The notes beneath the pieces were generated by a model, which saw only the letters and a program-made list of their open reading frames with translations, was not told where the DNA came from and did no database searches. Position numbers and translations under genes: made by a program. Below, in pieces: positions 41,922 through 54,229 of a DNA stretch of 64,000 nt; the first letter of the stretch is position 1, and each line of letters starts with the position of its first letter. This DNA comes from Parastagonospora avenae f. sp. tritici 18332-5 (lineage: Eukaryota; Ascomycota; Dothideomycetes; Pleosporales; Phaeosphaeriaceae): positions 62,001 through 126,000 of the forward strand of contig JAFJTR010000018.1 in the NCBI GenBank assembly GCA_022559985.1, read 5' to 3'.

Positions 41922-43825
41922 ATGAGCCCTCAGCATGAAGCGCCCCCGCCCGATGCAGCCCCCGTGAAGAGCGAGCCCCGGCTGGACGCGGGCAACCGAC
42001 ACCACGACCACTGTGCGTGCCCTCCATCTGATCTTCACTTGACCTTCACCTTCACCTTCACCTTCGCTGTCGCAAGAGAAGAGACGGGAGGCTAATGCGC
42101 GCACTGCGCTGAACAGACGCCCGCAGACTGCCCCAATGGCGCAACAGTCTGCGCAACCGCCTCATCCCCATTGTGCGCTGGGAGACGCCGTGGCTGGCCC
42201 TGCTGCAGGACAAGATTCGGTCGCCTGCGCTTGACTCGTACTTTGCCTACACAGCCAACCTGGGCACCCACACGTTCTTTATGGTCTTCCTACCGATTCA
42301 GTTCTGGTGCGGATACACCAATGTTGGGCGAGCGTATGTGGCTGACACCGCCAGAGGCCGCAGTGGCTGACGTGCACAGGACCGTCTTCATGCTGGCCGC
42401 AGGGGTCTACCTGACTGGCTTTCTGAAAGACATGGTGTGCCTTCCCCGGCCGCTGTCACCTCCGCTGGCCCGCATCTCCATGTCGGGCTCTGCTGCACTC
42501 GAGTATGGTTTCCCGTCATCGCATTCAGCAAATGCCGTGTCCGTGGCCTTCTATGCCATCTACACCATTCGCCAGAGTCCCGAGGGCTACCACCCATATG
42601 TCTGGATTGGACTACAGGCCCTCTTCTACTTCTACGCCGTGTCCATCATTTTTGGTCGCCTGTACTGTGGCATGCATGGATTCCTCGATGTCGTCGTCGG
42701 AAGTGTTATTGGTGCCCTCATCACCGCCTTCTACTTGGTCTGCTACGACTGGCTAGAGTCTTGGATTTTCAGCGGCAGCTACACTGACATCTTCATTGCG
42801 ACTCTGGTAGTGTGCATCATGATTCGTATCAATCCTGAGCCCGCCGACGACTGCCCCTGTTTCGACGATAGTGTTTCGTTCCTGGGTGTAGTCATCGGAA
42901 TCAACCTGGGCGCATGGCACTATGCCCAGACTGGCCTCGCTCTAGACTACCCCATTCCCTCCACTGTGCCATTTGAGTTGGAGAAGATTGGATTACTGAA
43001 AGCGACACTCCGAATCCTCCTCGGAGTCGTCATCATTTTCATGTGGAGAGCGAGTGCCAAATCTGCCCTGCTGAAAGGACTTCCGCCATTCTTTCGTCTC
43101 CTGGAACAGGCGAGGCTTAATTTGCCCCGTGTGTACTTTTTGAACGCTTCAAAATATACTTCCATCCCTACGCTACGTGACGATGATAATCTCATCCCAC
43201 CCGCACGGGAGCTACCCGAGAGGATCATGAACCTTGCGCACCCGCGCAAGAGATCTGTCTCCGTCGGACCGCAATCAGCCGCAGATGCGTACGAGACTCT
43301 CCACTACCGCAATAGGCGGCGACGTGAAAGTGTCAGTTCGCTTGACGGAGGAGTGCCAGAAGGAGCGCTGTGGGAACCAAGCCCCCGGCTGCAGTCAAAA
43401 CCACAAACCCCGGCCTTGGAAAAGGCTGAACCGCAGCTACTCGGCGCGAGTCTGCTTCCGACGCCTATGCAATCTCGTGTTCACTCTTACGAGCAGATGA
43501 TGGGAACTGGTCAGGTTCATACATCTGAGAAGGACGGAATGACACCACCAGGGAGCGATACTGACGTCGCAGGCGATGCCGTTCAGCTCAACCAGACCCT
43601 AACAGAAGAGGAGACTGAGACAGAGAAGAGAGAGCTCTTCAACCAGTTGATGAAGCCACGTGTGCGATACGACGTCGAGGTCGTGACGAAGCTGATTGTG
43701 TACAGTGGTAAGTAGTCGCCCTAGCAGTTTAATTTCCGTACGCTAACGTCCCGACAGGCATTGCTTGGATAGCCGTTGAAGGCAACCCCCTGCTCTTCGA
43801 ACTCGTAGGGCTGGGCATGCCATAA
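41922..43825 (+). CDS. LCB3: Long-chain base 1-phosphate phosphatase (LCB3/PAP2 family)
   Basis: This ER membrane enzyme dephosphorylates sphingoid base phosphates. Four exons give 567 aa: 41922-42012, 42117-42333, 42380-43707 and 43758-43825, all in phase. The PAP2 signature is present: KDMVCLPRP (119-127), PSSHSANA (His151) and GRLYCGMHGFLDV. Several hydrophobic helices (about 70-330) surround it. The long hydrophilic C-terminal part (about 340-545) is specific to fungal members. Exon 4 adds a last hydrophobic segment. Intron 1 (104 bp) carries four TTCACC units. Confidence 0.88.
42043..42064 (+). repeat. Hexanucleotide repeat (TTCACC)n in LCB3 intron 1
   Basis: About four tandem CTTCAC units end 50 bp before the 3' splice site. 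Confidence 0.8.
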
Positions 43826-44408
43826 TACTTCTTGTTTTCCCTAACAACTCTTCCTGCACATAGTCTTCCTACACCGCGCCCTTGATTGGCAGAATTCTAC
43901 CTAATAATGTAACCCCGCATGCAAACTTTCTTGCGCCTTTGCTGTGACTGTGGGATCGGGCAGCAGCAGCAAGAGCTCACGTGGGCGCGTCTAAATTTTT
44001 CCCTAGCCAGACGGCAGACGTCAGAATGGCGGGTGGCTTGTAGGGCTAGAGCGGCTGTCAAACTTGTCAGGCGTGTTACCGGTGAGGCGGTGTGTGAAAT
44101 GGCACATCCACGGGCGCGCTACGGCGTGTAGCTTCAAAGTTTCCCGTCACCGTACACTCCGTTGCCCCGTCGCGTGACTCGCCCAAATTCAACACAACAT
44201 TGCAACCCTGCTTGGATAGAGTTTGGCAGCTTGATTTCGTCGTGAAACGAAATTGCATTGTATGGAGGATGGGGGGGTATATAAGGACCAGATGATCGGC
44301 AGATCGGAAGAAAGTACACAACAACAGCCATCATCACTACTTCGCATCGAAGTAAGTAATCTTATAATCTTCTCGAAGTATCTATCCTCGAGATAAACCA
44401 CATTCATC
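43826..44408. other. Intergenic and promoter of the acidic unknown gene
   Basis: No ORF is supported. The last 180 bp form a clear core promoter with a perfect 7-bp inverted repeat and a TATA box (listed separately). Confidence 0.55.
44234..44286 (+). promoter_or_regulatory. Inverted repeat plus TATA box
   Basis: The perfect inverted repeat ATTTCGT/ACGAAAT (44234-44253, 6-nt spacer) lies 25 bp upstream of TATATAAGG (44278-44286), 123 bp before the ATG at 44409. Such a strong TATA box is uncommon in fungal housekeeping promoters and suggests inducible expression. The inverted repeat could bind a dimeric factor. Confidence 0.45.
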
Positions 44409-44942
44409 ATGCATTCATCATCCTCACCACCACCCTCCCCCACCTCCACCTCCCCAAAACGCGTCCGCTTCAACCCCATCGTCCACGAAATCGAGCCCGA
44501 GCACTTCATCATCGTGTCCAACCCCTTCGACGACGAAGCGTCCTCCTCCGAGGACGAAGACTACTTCCCCTCCACCACCTCTCATTACGAATCCATTACT
44601 TCCACATCCAACCACTTCAGCCACTTCGACGACGACACCATCCTCCCGTCCCTCGTCTACTCGCACGACGCCCCCAGCGCCGCCAATCTGCAGCACAGTA
44701 TCCAGAACGCGTATGATGAGTTGATGGATATCACGGCGGAGTTGTTTCCGAGTGCGAGGAACGAGCGCTCACGAGGGAATGGAAATGGAAATGCGGGCGG
44801 AAGGAGTGGAGGAAGGGGTAAGCAGGGCTTGGGCGAAAGGTGCAATGTCTTTCCGAGTGAGATTTGGCGCAAGCCGGCGTGGAGGGATGGCGCGGTTACG
44901 GCGAGGGGGGTGAGATGTGATGAGGGGGAGGATTTGGATTGA
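44409..44942 (+). CDS. Acidic serine-rich protein of unknown function with RVxF-like motif
   Basis: A single exon encodes 177 aa. The first 20 residues are Ser/Pro/Thr followed by KRVRFNP, which fits the PP1-docking RVxF pattern. An acidic cluster (DDEASSSEDEDYF) with casein-kinase-2-like sites follows. The C-terminal third is Gly/Arg/Asn-rich, then WRKPAWRDGAVTARGVRCDE. There is no membrane segment or signal peptide. It could be a PP1 regulator, which is inference from a short motif only. A core promoter with TATA lies upstream. Expression as a real protein is likely but not proven. Confidence 0.55.
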   Translation: MHSSSSPPPSPTSTSPKRVRFNPIVHEIEPEHFIIVSNPFDDEASSSEDEDYFPSTTSHYESITSTSNHFSHFDDDTILPSLVYSHDAPSAANLQHSIQNAYDELMDITAELFPSARNERSRGNGNGNAGGRSGGRGKQGLGERCNVFPSEIWRKPAWRDGAVTARGVRCDEGEDLD

Positions 44943-45884
44943 AGGGGAAAGCAAGGGTGGGAAAGGAGGAGGAGGAGGGGGAGTGAGATGAGACCGCGAG
45001 ATAGGAGAGGGAGTTGGGAGAAGGCGAAACTCCAGCGAGAAAACATCGCGAGACATATGGGGAGGAAGGAAGTGGAAATTTGGGATTTGGATGGGGATCG
45101 GTGGGCGGGGATTAATGGGACATGGACGGAAATCTGCATAGCGACTTGGAGGGGGATTTGGATTTGGGTTGAGAGGTGGAAAGCGCATATTACGGAGTTT
45201 ACGACATGATTACGTTGAGGCATATGATTTATGAGCATGACAGCTTTGGCAAGGTAGATAGATTATTAGTATGGTAATACATGAATAACGGCCGGTTTGA
45301 TCGAAACGATGTTGGGAATTCTCGAATTGGTGAAATAAGAAAGTCTTGTGTGTAGTTTCTCGAGAGTTGATTGTAGTGCGACACCTTGCAATAAGTTCCT
45401 GATTGCCGATGGAGGTACCTGGTGGTGCGGTGCCTTAAGTGTGACTTCAACGTCTTTTTAGACAGAGTCAAAAATCTCTAAGCCTGTGACTGATGGGCGA
45501 CATAGCTGCGCAATTTCGAGTGCGAAGGCAGCCCTGCGACCATGACATGTAAGGTTACTGCCGTGGAAGGCGTCTTCGCCGGCCGAGGGGCGTCCACACG
45601 TGTTGGTGGGGCTGGACCTTGTGCAACGATCCCCATGAATAGAATTATCCCCACCTACATAAACGATGCTAACATCTCTGCCTTACAAGTCCGCTGCACT
45701 TGTCCTTTCATCGCCCGCGCATTGAAAATGGCTGACCGCCACTCGCTGGCCCGTCCCTTGGCCGCATCCTACGGTGCCCAATCCTTCTCCAGCAGCGCGG
45801 CCCCGGAATTCAGGTCCCGCAAGATGCCGGACGCAAGCTCTCCCAGCTACTACATCACCACCTTTGCTTTGACGCTGCGCTGCC
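44943..45884. other. Intergenic, purine-rich then promoter of the LaeA-like gene
   Basis: About 44940-45030 is strongly G/A-rich. Long minus-strand frames here are caused by that bias. No gene is supported. Confidence 0.5.
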
Positions 45885-46927
45885 ATGGCTGATGCCGAAA
45901 TCACAGTCGACAGCGAAGAGTTTTCCGACTCGGGTTATGCAGAATCCACATCGACGTCATACCTGTCATCCATAGCTTCTTCCATCCTCCGCGGCGTAGA
46001 CGAGAACGGCCGCAGATATGCGTCATATGGCAAAACACTGCAGGGCATGCCGATAGATGAGCAAGAGCAAGATCGAAATGACTTGCAACACGCAAAGTTC
46101 CTGCTTCTGCTCAACAGCAGGCTCCACCTTGCGCCCATTTCAGAAGACCCACAGAAGATCCTCGACATGGGCACTGGCTCAGGAATCTGGGCGATGGACA
46201 TGGCAGACAAGTATCCCTCAGCGACCATTACCGGCGTGGACCTCGCACCCACGCAACCAACATGGGTGCCACCGAATCTTCAATTCGAAATCGAGGACAT
46301 TGAGGAAGATTGGCTGTACAGCAAAAACAGCTTCGACTTCATATTCGGTCGTGAACTGTTGATGGCTATCCGCGACTGGCCGAAAGTCATACAGCAGGCT
46401 TACGACCACTTGAAGCCAGGAGGCTATCTGGAGCTAGAGATGACGTATCCAAAAACGTACTGCGAGGATAACAGCATCGATCTGGAAACATCAGCATACG
46501 CAGAAACAGCAAGACTACTCTTCGAATGCGGCCGGCAGATGAATGTACCCTGGGAAGCGTCGTTGGAATGGAAAGAGCAGTTCAAAGCCGTGGGCTTTGA
46601 GGACGTTACAGAAACCATTCTCCCTATACCGATTGGGCGTTGGTAAGTGACGGCCTCCAAACACTTTACGGATGCCGTATCTAACACATCAAAAGGCCGA
46701 GAGACAAAGATCTCAAAAAAGTCGGTTCTTTCGAGCTCGCCAACATCGATCAGGGATTGGATTCCTTTTTACTCCGAGGCTTCACGACGGCACTTCAGAG
46801 ATCGGAAAGTGAATTGCGGATATTGACGGCGCTTGCGAGGAGAGAGCTGTTTAATCCGAGACATCATATGAATGTCAGGTTTGTGGTTGTTCATGGGAGG
46901 AAACCTGTGGTTCTGGCTCAGTCTTGA
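45885..46927 (+). CDS. SAM-dependent methyltransferase, LaeA-like
   Basis: Two exons give 329 aa: 45885-46642 and 46696-46927 (53-bp intron, donor GTAAGT). After an N-terminal STSTSYLSSIASSILRG, it shows the block GRRYASYGKTLQGMPIDEQEQDR typical of the fungal LaeA-like and TAM-type methyltransferase group. Motif I is LDMGTGSGIWAMDMADKYP, followed by VTGVDLAP-like ITGVDLAPTQPTWVPPN, FDFIFGREL and LKPGGYLELEM. These enzymes are numerous in fungi. Most do not regulate secondary metabolism, and this one lacks evidence either way. It is directly upstream of an O-methyltransferase on the same strand. Confidence 0.83.
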
Positions 46928-47544
46928 ATTGTAAATTGAAGAATATCCACCGAGAGAACAGAATTCTTCTAAGACTATACGAATGTCGCAGACGAGGAGC
47001 TGGACCCTATAGGTTGTTTGCCGCGATGTGTAAATCGGACTTTTATCTCGAAAACCATGCGCTTTAGAGCGACTACGGTGGCAATCAGGTCGAAGTCGTA
47101 AAATGCAACTACACTACAATGCGGGCAAATCTCTGGCATCCGTAATCGAACTTGTGAAGTTCCTAGCGGAAACGAACCACACTTTTGGAGTGATCATTCC
47201 TAAGGGCTGGTATTCATACATATGCATCCAATCTCCGCAGTCTTCCCTAACTAGCCACGGCCAGTTCGTGGAGAGATTCACGCACATTCACATGCAATAC
47301 CTACCTACATGCAACCGCAAACGATTCAGCCCGCATCACGCTAATCCCACAAGCGACCGGCAAAGTGGACCGAAGGCGTTAGGGTGCCAACAACGGGTAA
47401 CAAGGCCATTTCATCCTTTAGTCGCGGCACCAACCCCGCCCTACACTGCTGCTCATCATACACTCCCCTAGTGTCTATCACTGCAGCTAGAGAACCCACC
47501 ACTGCTGATACCCCTCACCGTTTCCAGGTACCCATCCGTCCACC
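46928..47544. other. Intergenic between the two methyltransferase genes
   Basis: Promoter of the O-methyltransferase. No gene is supported. Confidence 0.5.
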
Positions 47545-49019
47545 ATGGAGTCTCCCGCCATAACCCAAATCTCGCAGCTCCTCAGCCAAGCCAGCTCGCT
47601 CCGTGAGACCCTGTCCAATGGCGAACGCCTCCAACTCATGGGTCTGACGGATGCGCTCAGCAATGAGCTGCAGAGGCCCGATGAGGCGGTGTTTCGAATC
47701 ACATTCAATCAGGTGCGTTCTTATCGTTACCAGACTGGCGGGATTGGCTGCGGTACGGCTTCTGGTTCGCTGACATATCGTGCTAGCCGGGCCATTATAT
47801 GGCGATTCGGCTGGCGATTCAATGGGGTGTTTTTGAGGCTCTGGGGGATGTGGGCGGGTCGGGGAAGACGAGTAAACAGCTGGCGGAGGGCGCGGGGGCG
47901 GATGAGAGATTGGTTGGTGAGTTCTCACGTGATGTTTTTATGCTGTAAAAGTCTCGTAAAGGACTTGCGTGATTGTGGTATGAATGAGGCTGACTGGATT
48001 TATAGCTCGTTTCCTACGACACCTCGCAGCCAACGGTACGATTCGTGAGACTGATCTTGATACTTATGCTAGCACGCGGTTGTCTGCTTCGTTCCGGCAG
48101 CAGTCTTTCAAGGATGCTATATACTTCATGTGAGCTTCTCAATCTCAACTGCATACGACTTATTCCAGAGACTGATTTGGCTTTGTCACCAGGTATGACG
48201 ACTTCTACAGCGTTGGCTGGAAAGTGCCTTCCTTCCTGGACTCAATCTCACACCAAAACCCAGCTGATATCGAAAACGGCCCATTCCAACATGCATACAA
48301 CATGCCAAACAAATCTTTGTATACCTACTTTGGCGAGAACCCAGTCATGGGCGCGCGATTCGGTGGTATGATCCAGATGTACAATGCCGGCAAACCTTTC
48401 TTCTGGGAAAGAGGTTGGTATCCCTTCAAAGAGCGCCTGCTCGAAGGCGGGCCAAAGTCGGATGAAGACGTCCTACTCGTCGATATTGGAGGCGGCGACG
48501 CCGGCGACTTAGGCATATTGCGAAAAGCACTCGGTCCAGACGTTAAGGGTCGTCTTATCCTCCAGGAACTAAAGCACATCGTCGACCGATCCGACCAAAA
48601 CGGATATGAAGCACAAATCGGCGACTGGAACCAAGAACAACCCGTCAAAGGTACCATAAAAGTCCCCACACTCTCGAAATCCCCTAACCTAAAACTTCCC
48701 AGGCGCAAGAGCGTATATGCTCCAACACATCCTGCACGACTTCAGCAGCGACGACGCATGTCGGCGTATCCTTAAGAACATCGTGCCCGCCATGACGCCG
48801 GGCTATTCAAAGCTGCTCGTCAAGGAGCTGATGATTCCGGATCGCAATGCACCGTGGGCGCTCACGGCGTTGGATGTTAATGTCATGCAGTCGCTTTCGG
48901 GGCAGGAGAGGACGGAGGCGCAGTTTAGGGAGTTGTTGGAAGGGGTGGGGTTTAAGATTGAGCGGCTGTGGGGGCATCCGGATGCGGTGGATGTTATTAT
49001 TGAAGCGTCTTTGGCGTAG
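47545..49019 (+). CDS. Class I-fold (COMT-type) O-methyltransferase
   Basis: Five exons give 398 aa: 47545-47712, 47787-47916, 48006-48129, 48193-48650 and 48703-49019, all in phase. The N-terminal dimerisation helices are followed by LAIQWGVFEAL, ARFLRHLAANG and HAYNMPNKSLYTYFGENP. The SAM-binding site is VDIGGGDAGDLGIL. The catalytic His region is MLQHILHDFSSDDACRRIL, with KELMIPDRNAPW and a late-stage DVNVMQSLSGQERTE loop. Such enzymes methylate phenolic or polyketide hydroxyls. No polyketide or peptide synthase lies in this window, so the substrate is open. Confidence 0.85.
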
Positions 49020-49139
49020 TCGTTGGGAACTGAAATGTCGCAGACTCTTGCGGTGGGGAGTAATGCACTCATCTTGCCGGGAACCACGATAGATTATACA
49101 AGCCTTTATCATGATCAACTCTGCCCGAGCCAAGTCATT

Positions 49140-52100
49140 TTAATCATAACAGCGTGCACTGTCGTAAGCTGGATGTTCCGGAATGGAAATTTTGAGATGA
49201 TGCATGATTATCTTGCGATCTTCAGGAGTCCACTTCTCAGCACAAATATTGGCCAGTGACCGCGCATCACGCCCTTCACTATCTTTACACGAAGCATCAG
49301 CGCCGTGCTCAAGTAGCTTCCCCACAGCCCACGGAACTCCAGCATGTATAGCGTAATGTAGCGCCGTCTGCTCCTTGACGCCCGCCTTTTCGTTCACACA
49401 TATACCCTCCGTGCTCAAAAGGATATTCAGCAAATCCATCTGCTCTTTCGACATGGGGTTGTGGAACTGATTCGCCGCAACGAGCAACGGCGAGCTTCCC
49501 GATGCATTCTTCGCGTTCACGTTGGCGTTTTTGTACAGCAGCATTCCCACTGCAAACGCATCTTTGCGCCGCACGGCTAGGTGTAGAGGCGTGTTCAGCG
49601 TGCCGGGTAACGTGATGTCCACGTCCGTTGATGCTTCGCGCAGGAGTAAAGCTAGAGCTTTCCTGCGATGGTCTTCCAGCGGCCCCGTATCGTTTGGGTG
49701 CAAGATCTTCATGATGGGATAGTCGCCGCGATGATCCGCCTTGTTCGTGTCAGCGCCGCCGTCGATAAGTGCGCATATGAGGTGCTCGTAGCCCTTGAAG
49801 TAAGGGTTCTCAATAGCCAGATGCAGAGGCGTCTTGCCAGTGCTTCTATTCTCCACGTTAACATCCACGCCCCCATGGATCAGTGCTTTGACGCATTTAT
49901 TGTGTCTCTGGCTTGCTCCTCGGACGGCGATGGTGATGGGGCCAGGCCGGCGGTCTGCTCTCGAGCCTGATTTTCCCGGATTGCATCCTTTTTCAAGCAG
50001 TGCGCGTACCGCGGCTGCTTTCCCTTGGGAACAGAATACCTCCATTAGTTTATGATCGCGGTCTAGCCATCGGCTGAGGCTCAGTGATTTCAGCAAGCTT
50101 TTTGTTTCAGCAGACATGACCGATGTTGCAACGCTTGATGCGGAATCCCAGGTGTTTTGAATGTATTCGCTTGGGCTTACGCCAGGTTTCATAGCACTCG
50201 CTTTCTTCACAGAACGACTGGTACTCGGTGTTGGATCGGGGGCGAATGCTACTTTGGAAGAGGATGTTTTCTTTAGTCGCGTCTTGGAGTTCATCGCCGA
50301 CTTTGGCATACTTTGCTGTGTTTCGACAAGGTTGGGACGTGTCTCGATGGGAGTAGCAGGCCCCGGAGGCAATGCAGCGACTGATGGCAATTCAGTGTCC
50401 AATTACGGTTGCTCAGGCTCATTGTCTCCACCAGTCGATCTTGTTCCCAGATGTGCTTTGCTTGCATCAGAGTTTTCATTCAGTATCAAGCTGTCCTTTC
50501 TTGACATTGATGCATGTGCGGATCTCTTCTTTCCCGAGTTCTTTCTGTGAATAATAACCAATGAATCGCTGGGTCCGTCTGGTATCTCATCATCGCGAAA
50601 TGGTCCTGCTGGAGGGTCATCATCCTTCATTCTGGAGACATCCAGAAGGTCTGGGTACTTGATAGTGGTATCATCGGCCTCGAAGCTTGAATCAATCCCA
50701 TGAAGTTGCTCTAGACCCCGGCTGTCCGATATCGAACGCGCTGATGTGGTATAAGAAATAGTCCCATCTATGGAACGTCCTGTTCCATCCTCCATTCGTG
50801 TTTCATCTGTGATGATGTCGGGGGTGTGTACTTCTTCCAGGAGAGAAACCGATGGAGTGCTTGTGGGTATGTTGTTCACGTCTTGTTTGATGAGTTCTAC
50901 AACCTCATCACAGATAGAGGAAGATGGATCGAACAGAAGTGGTCCGTCTTCAGCATCCAGCCTATCTGCTTTAGATGAGTTTGTTGGAGCACAGAGGCCA
51001 ACAGCTACGTCCTCATGCTCTTCAGGAAGCGCGTCTAGGGTCTGGATCACTCGATGCTCTTCGCCAGTAAACTGTGGTAGGAACAAGGTAGCTTTTCGCA
51101 AGTTTGTAGGCGTTTCTCCGTACACATGATCGTCGCGAGATAAAGTGACTGTGATATCCGAGTCGGTATCAGATCCAGAAGAATCTGATAGTACTCTGAA
51201 CCCGCCATCACTGGAAGACGGACTGTCTACTTCGAAGAATCCTAACCCTGTATCTCTTGCAAACTGGGGCGTAGCTTTAAGCAAACTGTCATGAGGTGAA
51301 TTTGTTGACAGATTTTGAACTGGACTGAACTGGTTCATGGCTGGCGTCGACCCAAGTTCTAGAGGTAACATAAGATCAGAAATGTTTGAACTCAAAGCTG
51401 GCAGCGCATATTGCGTAGGCGGCCGGGGAAATTCGTTGCTAAACTCTGTGGGGACGTGTTCTTCATCCAGATCGAAACTTCCTGGTATTTGTGGATGAAC
51501 TTCAGTATCAGCGAGCCAAGAATGGATTGTGGATTGCGTGTGTGTAGAGAGCACTACAGGTTGCGGTGGCTCTTCTCGTAAGAGACTGGCGACGCTTTGC
51601 ATGATGTCCGTAGTATCCTCTGGTGATGCGCGGATTGGTGACAAGTCGATGTTGTTATAACGCCTTTCCCGGTATTCTGGCTGACAATTGATGCAACAGA
51701 AGATGTTGAATGACTGAGTGTCGTGTATATCTTGCATCAGGGTACCTGCTTTTGGCCGGCTTTTCGGATTCGGGTTGAGAAGATCTCGAATCCATTCCAG
51801 AGGCTCGTTGTCATGACTGGGACCTTTATTGGATATCTGCAGTTTTTCTAACCAAGTGGTTACTACTTTGGGATTCGCCCAAACGAAAGGTTCCATGTTC
51901 AACCTGACGTTGTCATTGAGTGTGCCGCGGAGCTGGCCTAATGAACGGCCAACGAGCAAGGTTGTCATTTCCATGAAAATGATGCCAAGAGACCACATGT
52001 CACTCGAGGAGCTTCGCGGGCCTTTCTTGGCAACTTCCGGTGCCATGTAGTAACTACTCGCCGGAACATGATGGTCATGTGTCATGCTTCCTTGGTTGCC

Positions 52101-53123
52101 ATTGCCAGCCCATTTGTATGCGGAGCCGAAGTCACTGATGACTACCGAGCCTTGATGAACGAGTATATTTCTCAAGCTTAAATCTCGATGTCGAATCTTG
52201 GAGCGGTGCAGATAGTCTACTGCACCTGCCAGGCAGCCAAAGAATGTTCGCACGTCGTGTCGGTCCCCGCTGCTGAGGCCACCAGGCTTTGTCAAAAAGT
52301 CTTCTAGGTTGCATTCTGCGACAGGCAGCATCAAGTATGCGATATATTGTGGGTCAGTATATGACCCAAGGACTTTTACGAGGTGGCGATGCGATAATTG
52401 TTTGAGATCTTCGAGCTCCTTAGCAAGGTATTTCTGTGCTGCTACATTCTTTCGGCGCCGCGTGACGCTTTTGCGCGCGTAAACCCTCTGGCTCAGACAA
52501 CTAGCAACCTTCTCCACCACCCTGAAACCATTAGCCGACTTGTCTACGGGTTTGCACGCATGTTGTTTGACGTACCCAAAACTGCCCTGACCCAGTGTTT
52601 TGATCTTCATGAAGTGTTGATCGCCGCTGTCAGCCAGATGAATGTGAGGGAACACCTTGTCGGAAAATGCGTCTGTCGACATATCCTCGAGCTCGCGTGC
52701 GCTTGTCAAGAGAAAGTTTTGTGTATAGAGAAACTTTTCGCGCACCGATTCTGGCTGGATGTAATCTGGAAGCGTATCCACACTGTATGGCAGCCAAATA
52801 TCGGTCTTTCCATCCTGTACAAATTTATCCATGAACTGAGTACATCCCATATTATGCAGAATAATGTAAGTTCGCGCCCGAGATGACCAAGTATCGCAAG
52901 GCTCAGGTTTTGACTTGTAGAGGAATTGCAGCCATTCTGAGACTCTTTGTACCCTGTCGACTGCGAAATGTTGAGGTTGGGTATCTGGAATGCGACACAG
53001 ACTGTTCAGAGCCGCTGTGATTTGGTCCTGCTTCGATCTCGCATCATCGCACTCTTCAGGTTCTGGCGGCTTGAGTGTCCTCAAAACTGGAAAGATCAAA
53101 GAGAGCGTCGCTTGCCAAGCCAT
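49140..53123 (-). CDS. Ser/Thr protein kinase with C-terminal ankyrin repeats (junction uncertain)
   Basis: One frame runs from ATG 53123 to 49140, broken only by TAA at 50405-50403. A 51-bp intron (50431-50381, weak donor GTGGAG, acceptor CCATCAG) would remove the stop in phase, giving 1310 aa; otherwise the kinase ends at about 906 aa. The N-terminal 190 residues are unassigned. The kinase shows GQGSFGYV, VYARKS, HRDLSLRNIL (His312-Asp314), SDFGSA (Asp331) and MAPEV, and is probably active. A Ser/Thr/Asp-rich linker of about 400 residues follows. The ankyrin part has about five repeats (TPLHLAIENP, TPLHLAVRRKD, SSPLLVAANQF, TALHYAIHAG). The order resembles RIPK4/ANKK1. It is divergent from the HeLo gene. 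Confidence 0.75.
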
Positions 53124-54229
53124 AATTAGTGCTTCCACCGTAGATCGCTGTCAATTGTCTCAGCGGCAGTAGAAATCTGTGCGGCGAGGATATGAACCCT
53201 TTCGAAAATGTAAAAGTCTGCTCAGCTCGACAAGCTGTTCTAGAGATGCAGCCTACACGACCTCAGGCGTGGGGACAACATCAATCTAAAGCACAGCCCG
53301 CAGATCAATGCGGCTATGAGCTGACCGGTCATACCATCGACCCGTATGGCTGGCCTCTGAATTACGCTGCATGTGAACAAGCTCGTTGCGCATACACTGC
53401 GCACATACCTGCAGCGAACACGCGTGGGCCACCTCTGCCACCTCGCGACTATCCTCATTACCCCTCAGATACCAAGGACTACCTGTCTGATGGGGCTCGT
53501 GTATCGTCATACAGCTACAGGGCTATGCACTATATCCCAATGGGAGATGTGTGATTCAATCGGCTGGTGGCGTATGCAGCATGTAATCGAATTTCCCTTG
53601 GCGGGCAAATGTACGTTCCTGTTATCCGTAGTCGTCTCTTTGTCCAAGTCGTCGTACCTAGGTATCTTAGCAGGAATTATCAAGCGGAGTTGAACAGTCT
53701 CGAGATCTAGCGAGATCGAAACGGAAGCGCTTCCGGGTGAACACAAAATTGCGGTGTTGCGACTCTCGTCAAGCATCGGTGAAAGGGCTGGATCGATCCA
53801 TTTCAGGGTTGCGCAGTCGAGCGGACAAGGCTGAGCAGCTGGACTGAGGTGGCGGAGAAGCAAGGAACCATGTTGGGGGCGATATGTCGTATTTTGTGGT
53901 AGGTACCACACTAGTGCCCACCGGCTACACAGTGCCGCAATTTTGGCGTCCGTGTTGGGCGTGGCAGCCCCAGTATGTACCGTCGCGCCTCTTGATGGCG
54001 TCGCTAGTCGAGCACATCACATTTCAGGCTGCATCGGCCTGCATCGTCAGACATAGAGCCAATGCACGGCAGATGATGATTTAATGGCTTCCACATGCAT
54101 GTCCAGGCCGCTACCTGGGCCGCTGCCAGTTGGTGCAGCTCACAACACGCACTTCCTTTCTCTATCTACCTCCACCGGCAAGTATTTCAAGAACGTCACA
54201 TTAGGGTGTATTACCCCAGTTTTATCGTC
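53124..54229. other. Shared divergent region between the kinase-ankyrin and HeLo-pseudokinase genes
   Basis: About 1.1 kb. A plus-strand frame 53192-53554 (120 codons, ATG start, Pro/Tyr-rich C-terminal half) could be a small gene, but I cannot support it. The rest has no recognised feature. Confidence 0.45.
53192..53554 (+). CDS. Possible small Pro/Tyr-rich protein, 120 aa
   Basis: The ATG-started frame lies between two divergent genes. Its C-terminal half is rich in P, Y and D (GPPLPPRDYPHYPSDTKDY). There is no signal peptide and no known family. It may equally be a leader or chance ORF. Confidence 0.25.
   Translation: MNPFENVKVCSARQAVLEMQPTRPQAWGQHQSKAQPADQCGYELTGHTIDPYGWPLNYAACEQARCAYTAHIPAANTRGPPLPPRDYPHYPSDTKDYLSDGARVSSYSYRAMHYIPMGDV

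Noticed and set aside
41874..42104. Minus-strand frame opposite LCB3 exon 1
   Set aside because: It is a product of the TTCACC repeat (EGEGEGEG); no start context or domain.
44657..45238. 193-codon frame on the minus strand
   Set aside because: It is a shadow of the acidic gene and of a purine-rich flank. The composition (long runs of L, P, S) follows from G/A bias on the plus strand.
45542..45892. 116-codon frame overlapping the start of the LaeA-like gene
   Set aside because: It lies in the promoter/leader and overlaps the true start in another frame. No homology was seen.
45885..49019. Secondary-metabolite gene cluster
   Set aside because: Two methyltransferases are adjacent, but no polyketide synthase, peptide synthetase, terpene cyclase or P450 is in the window.
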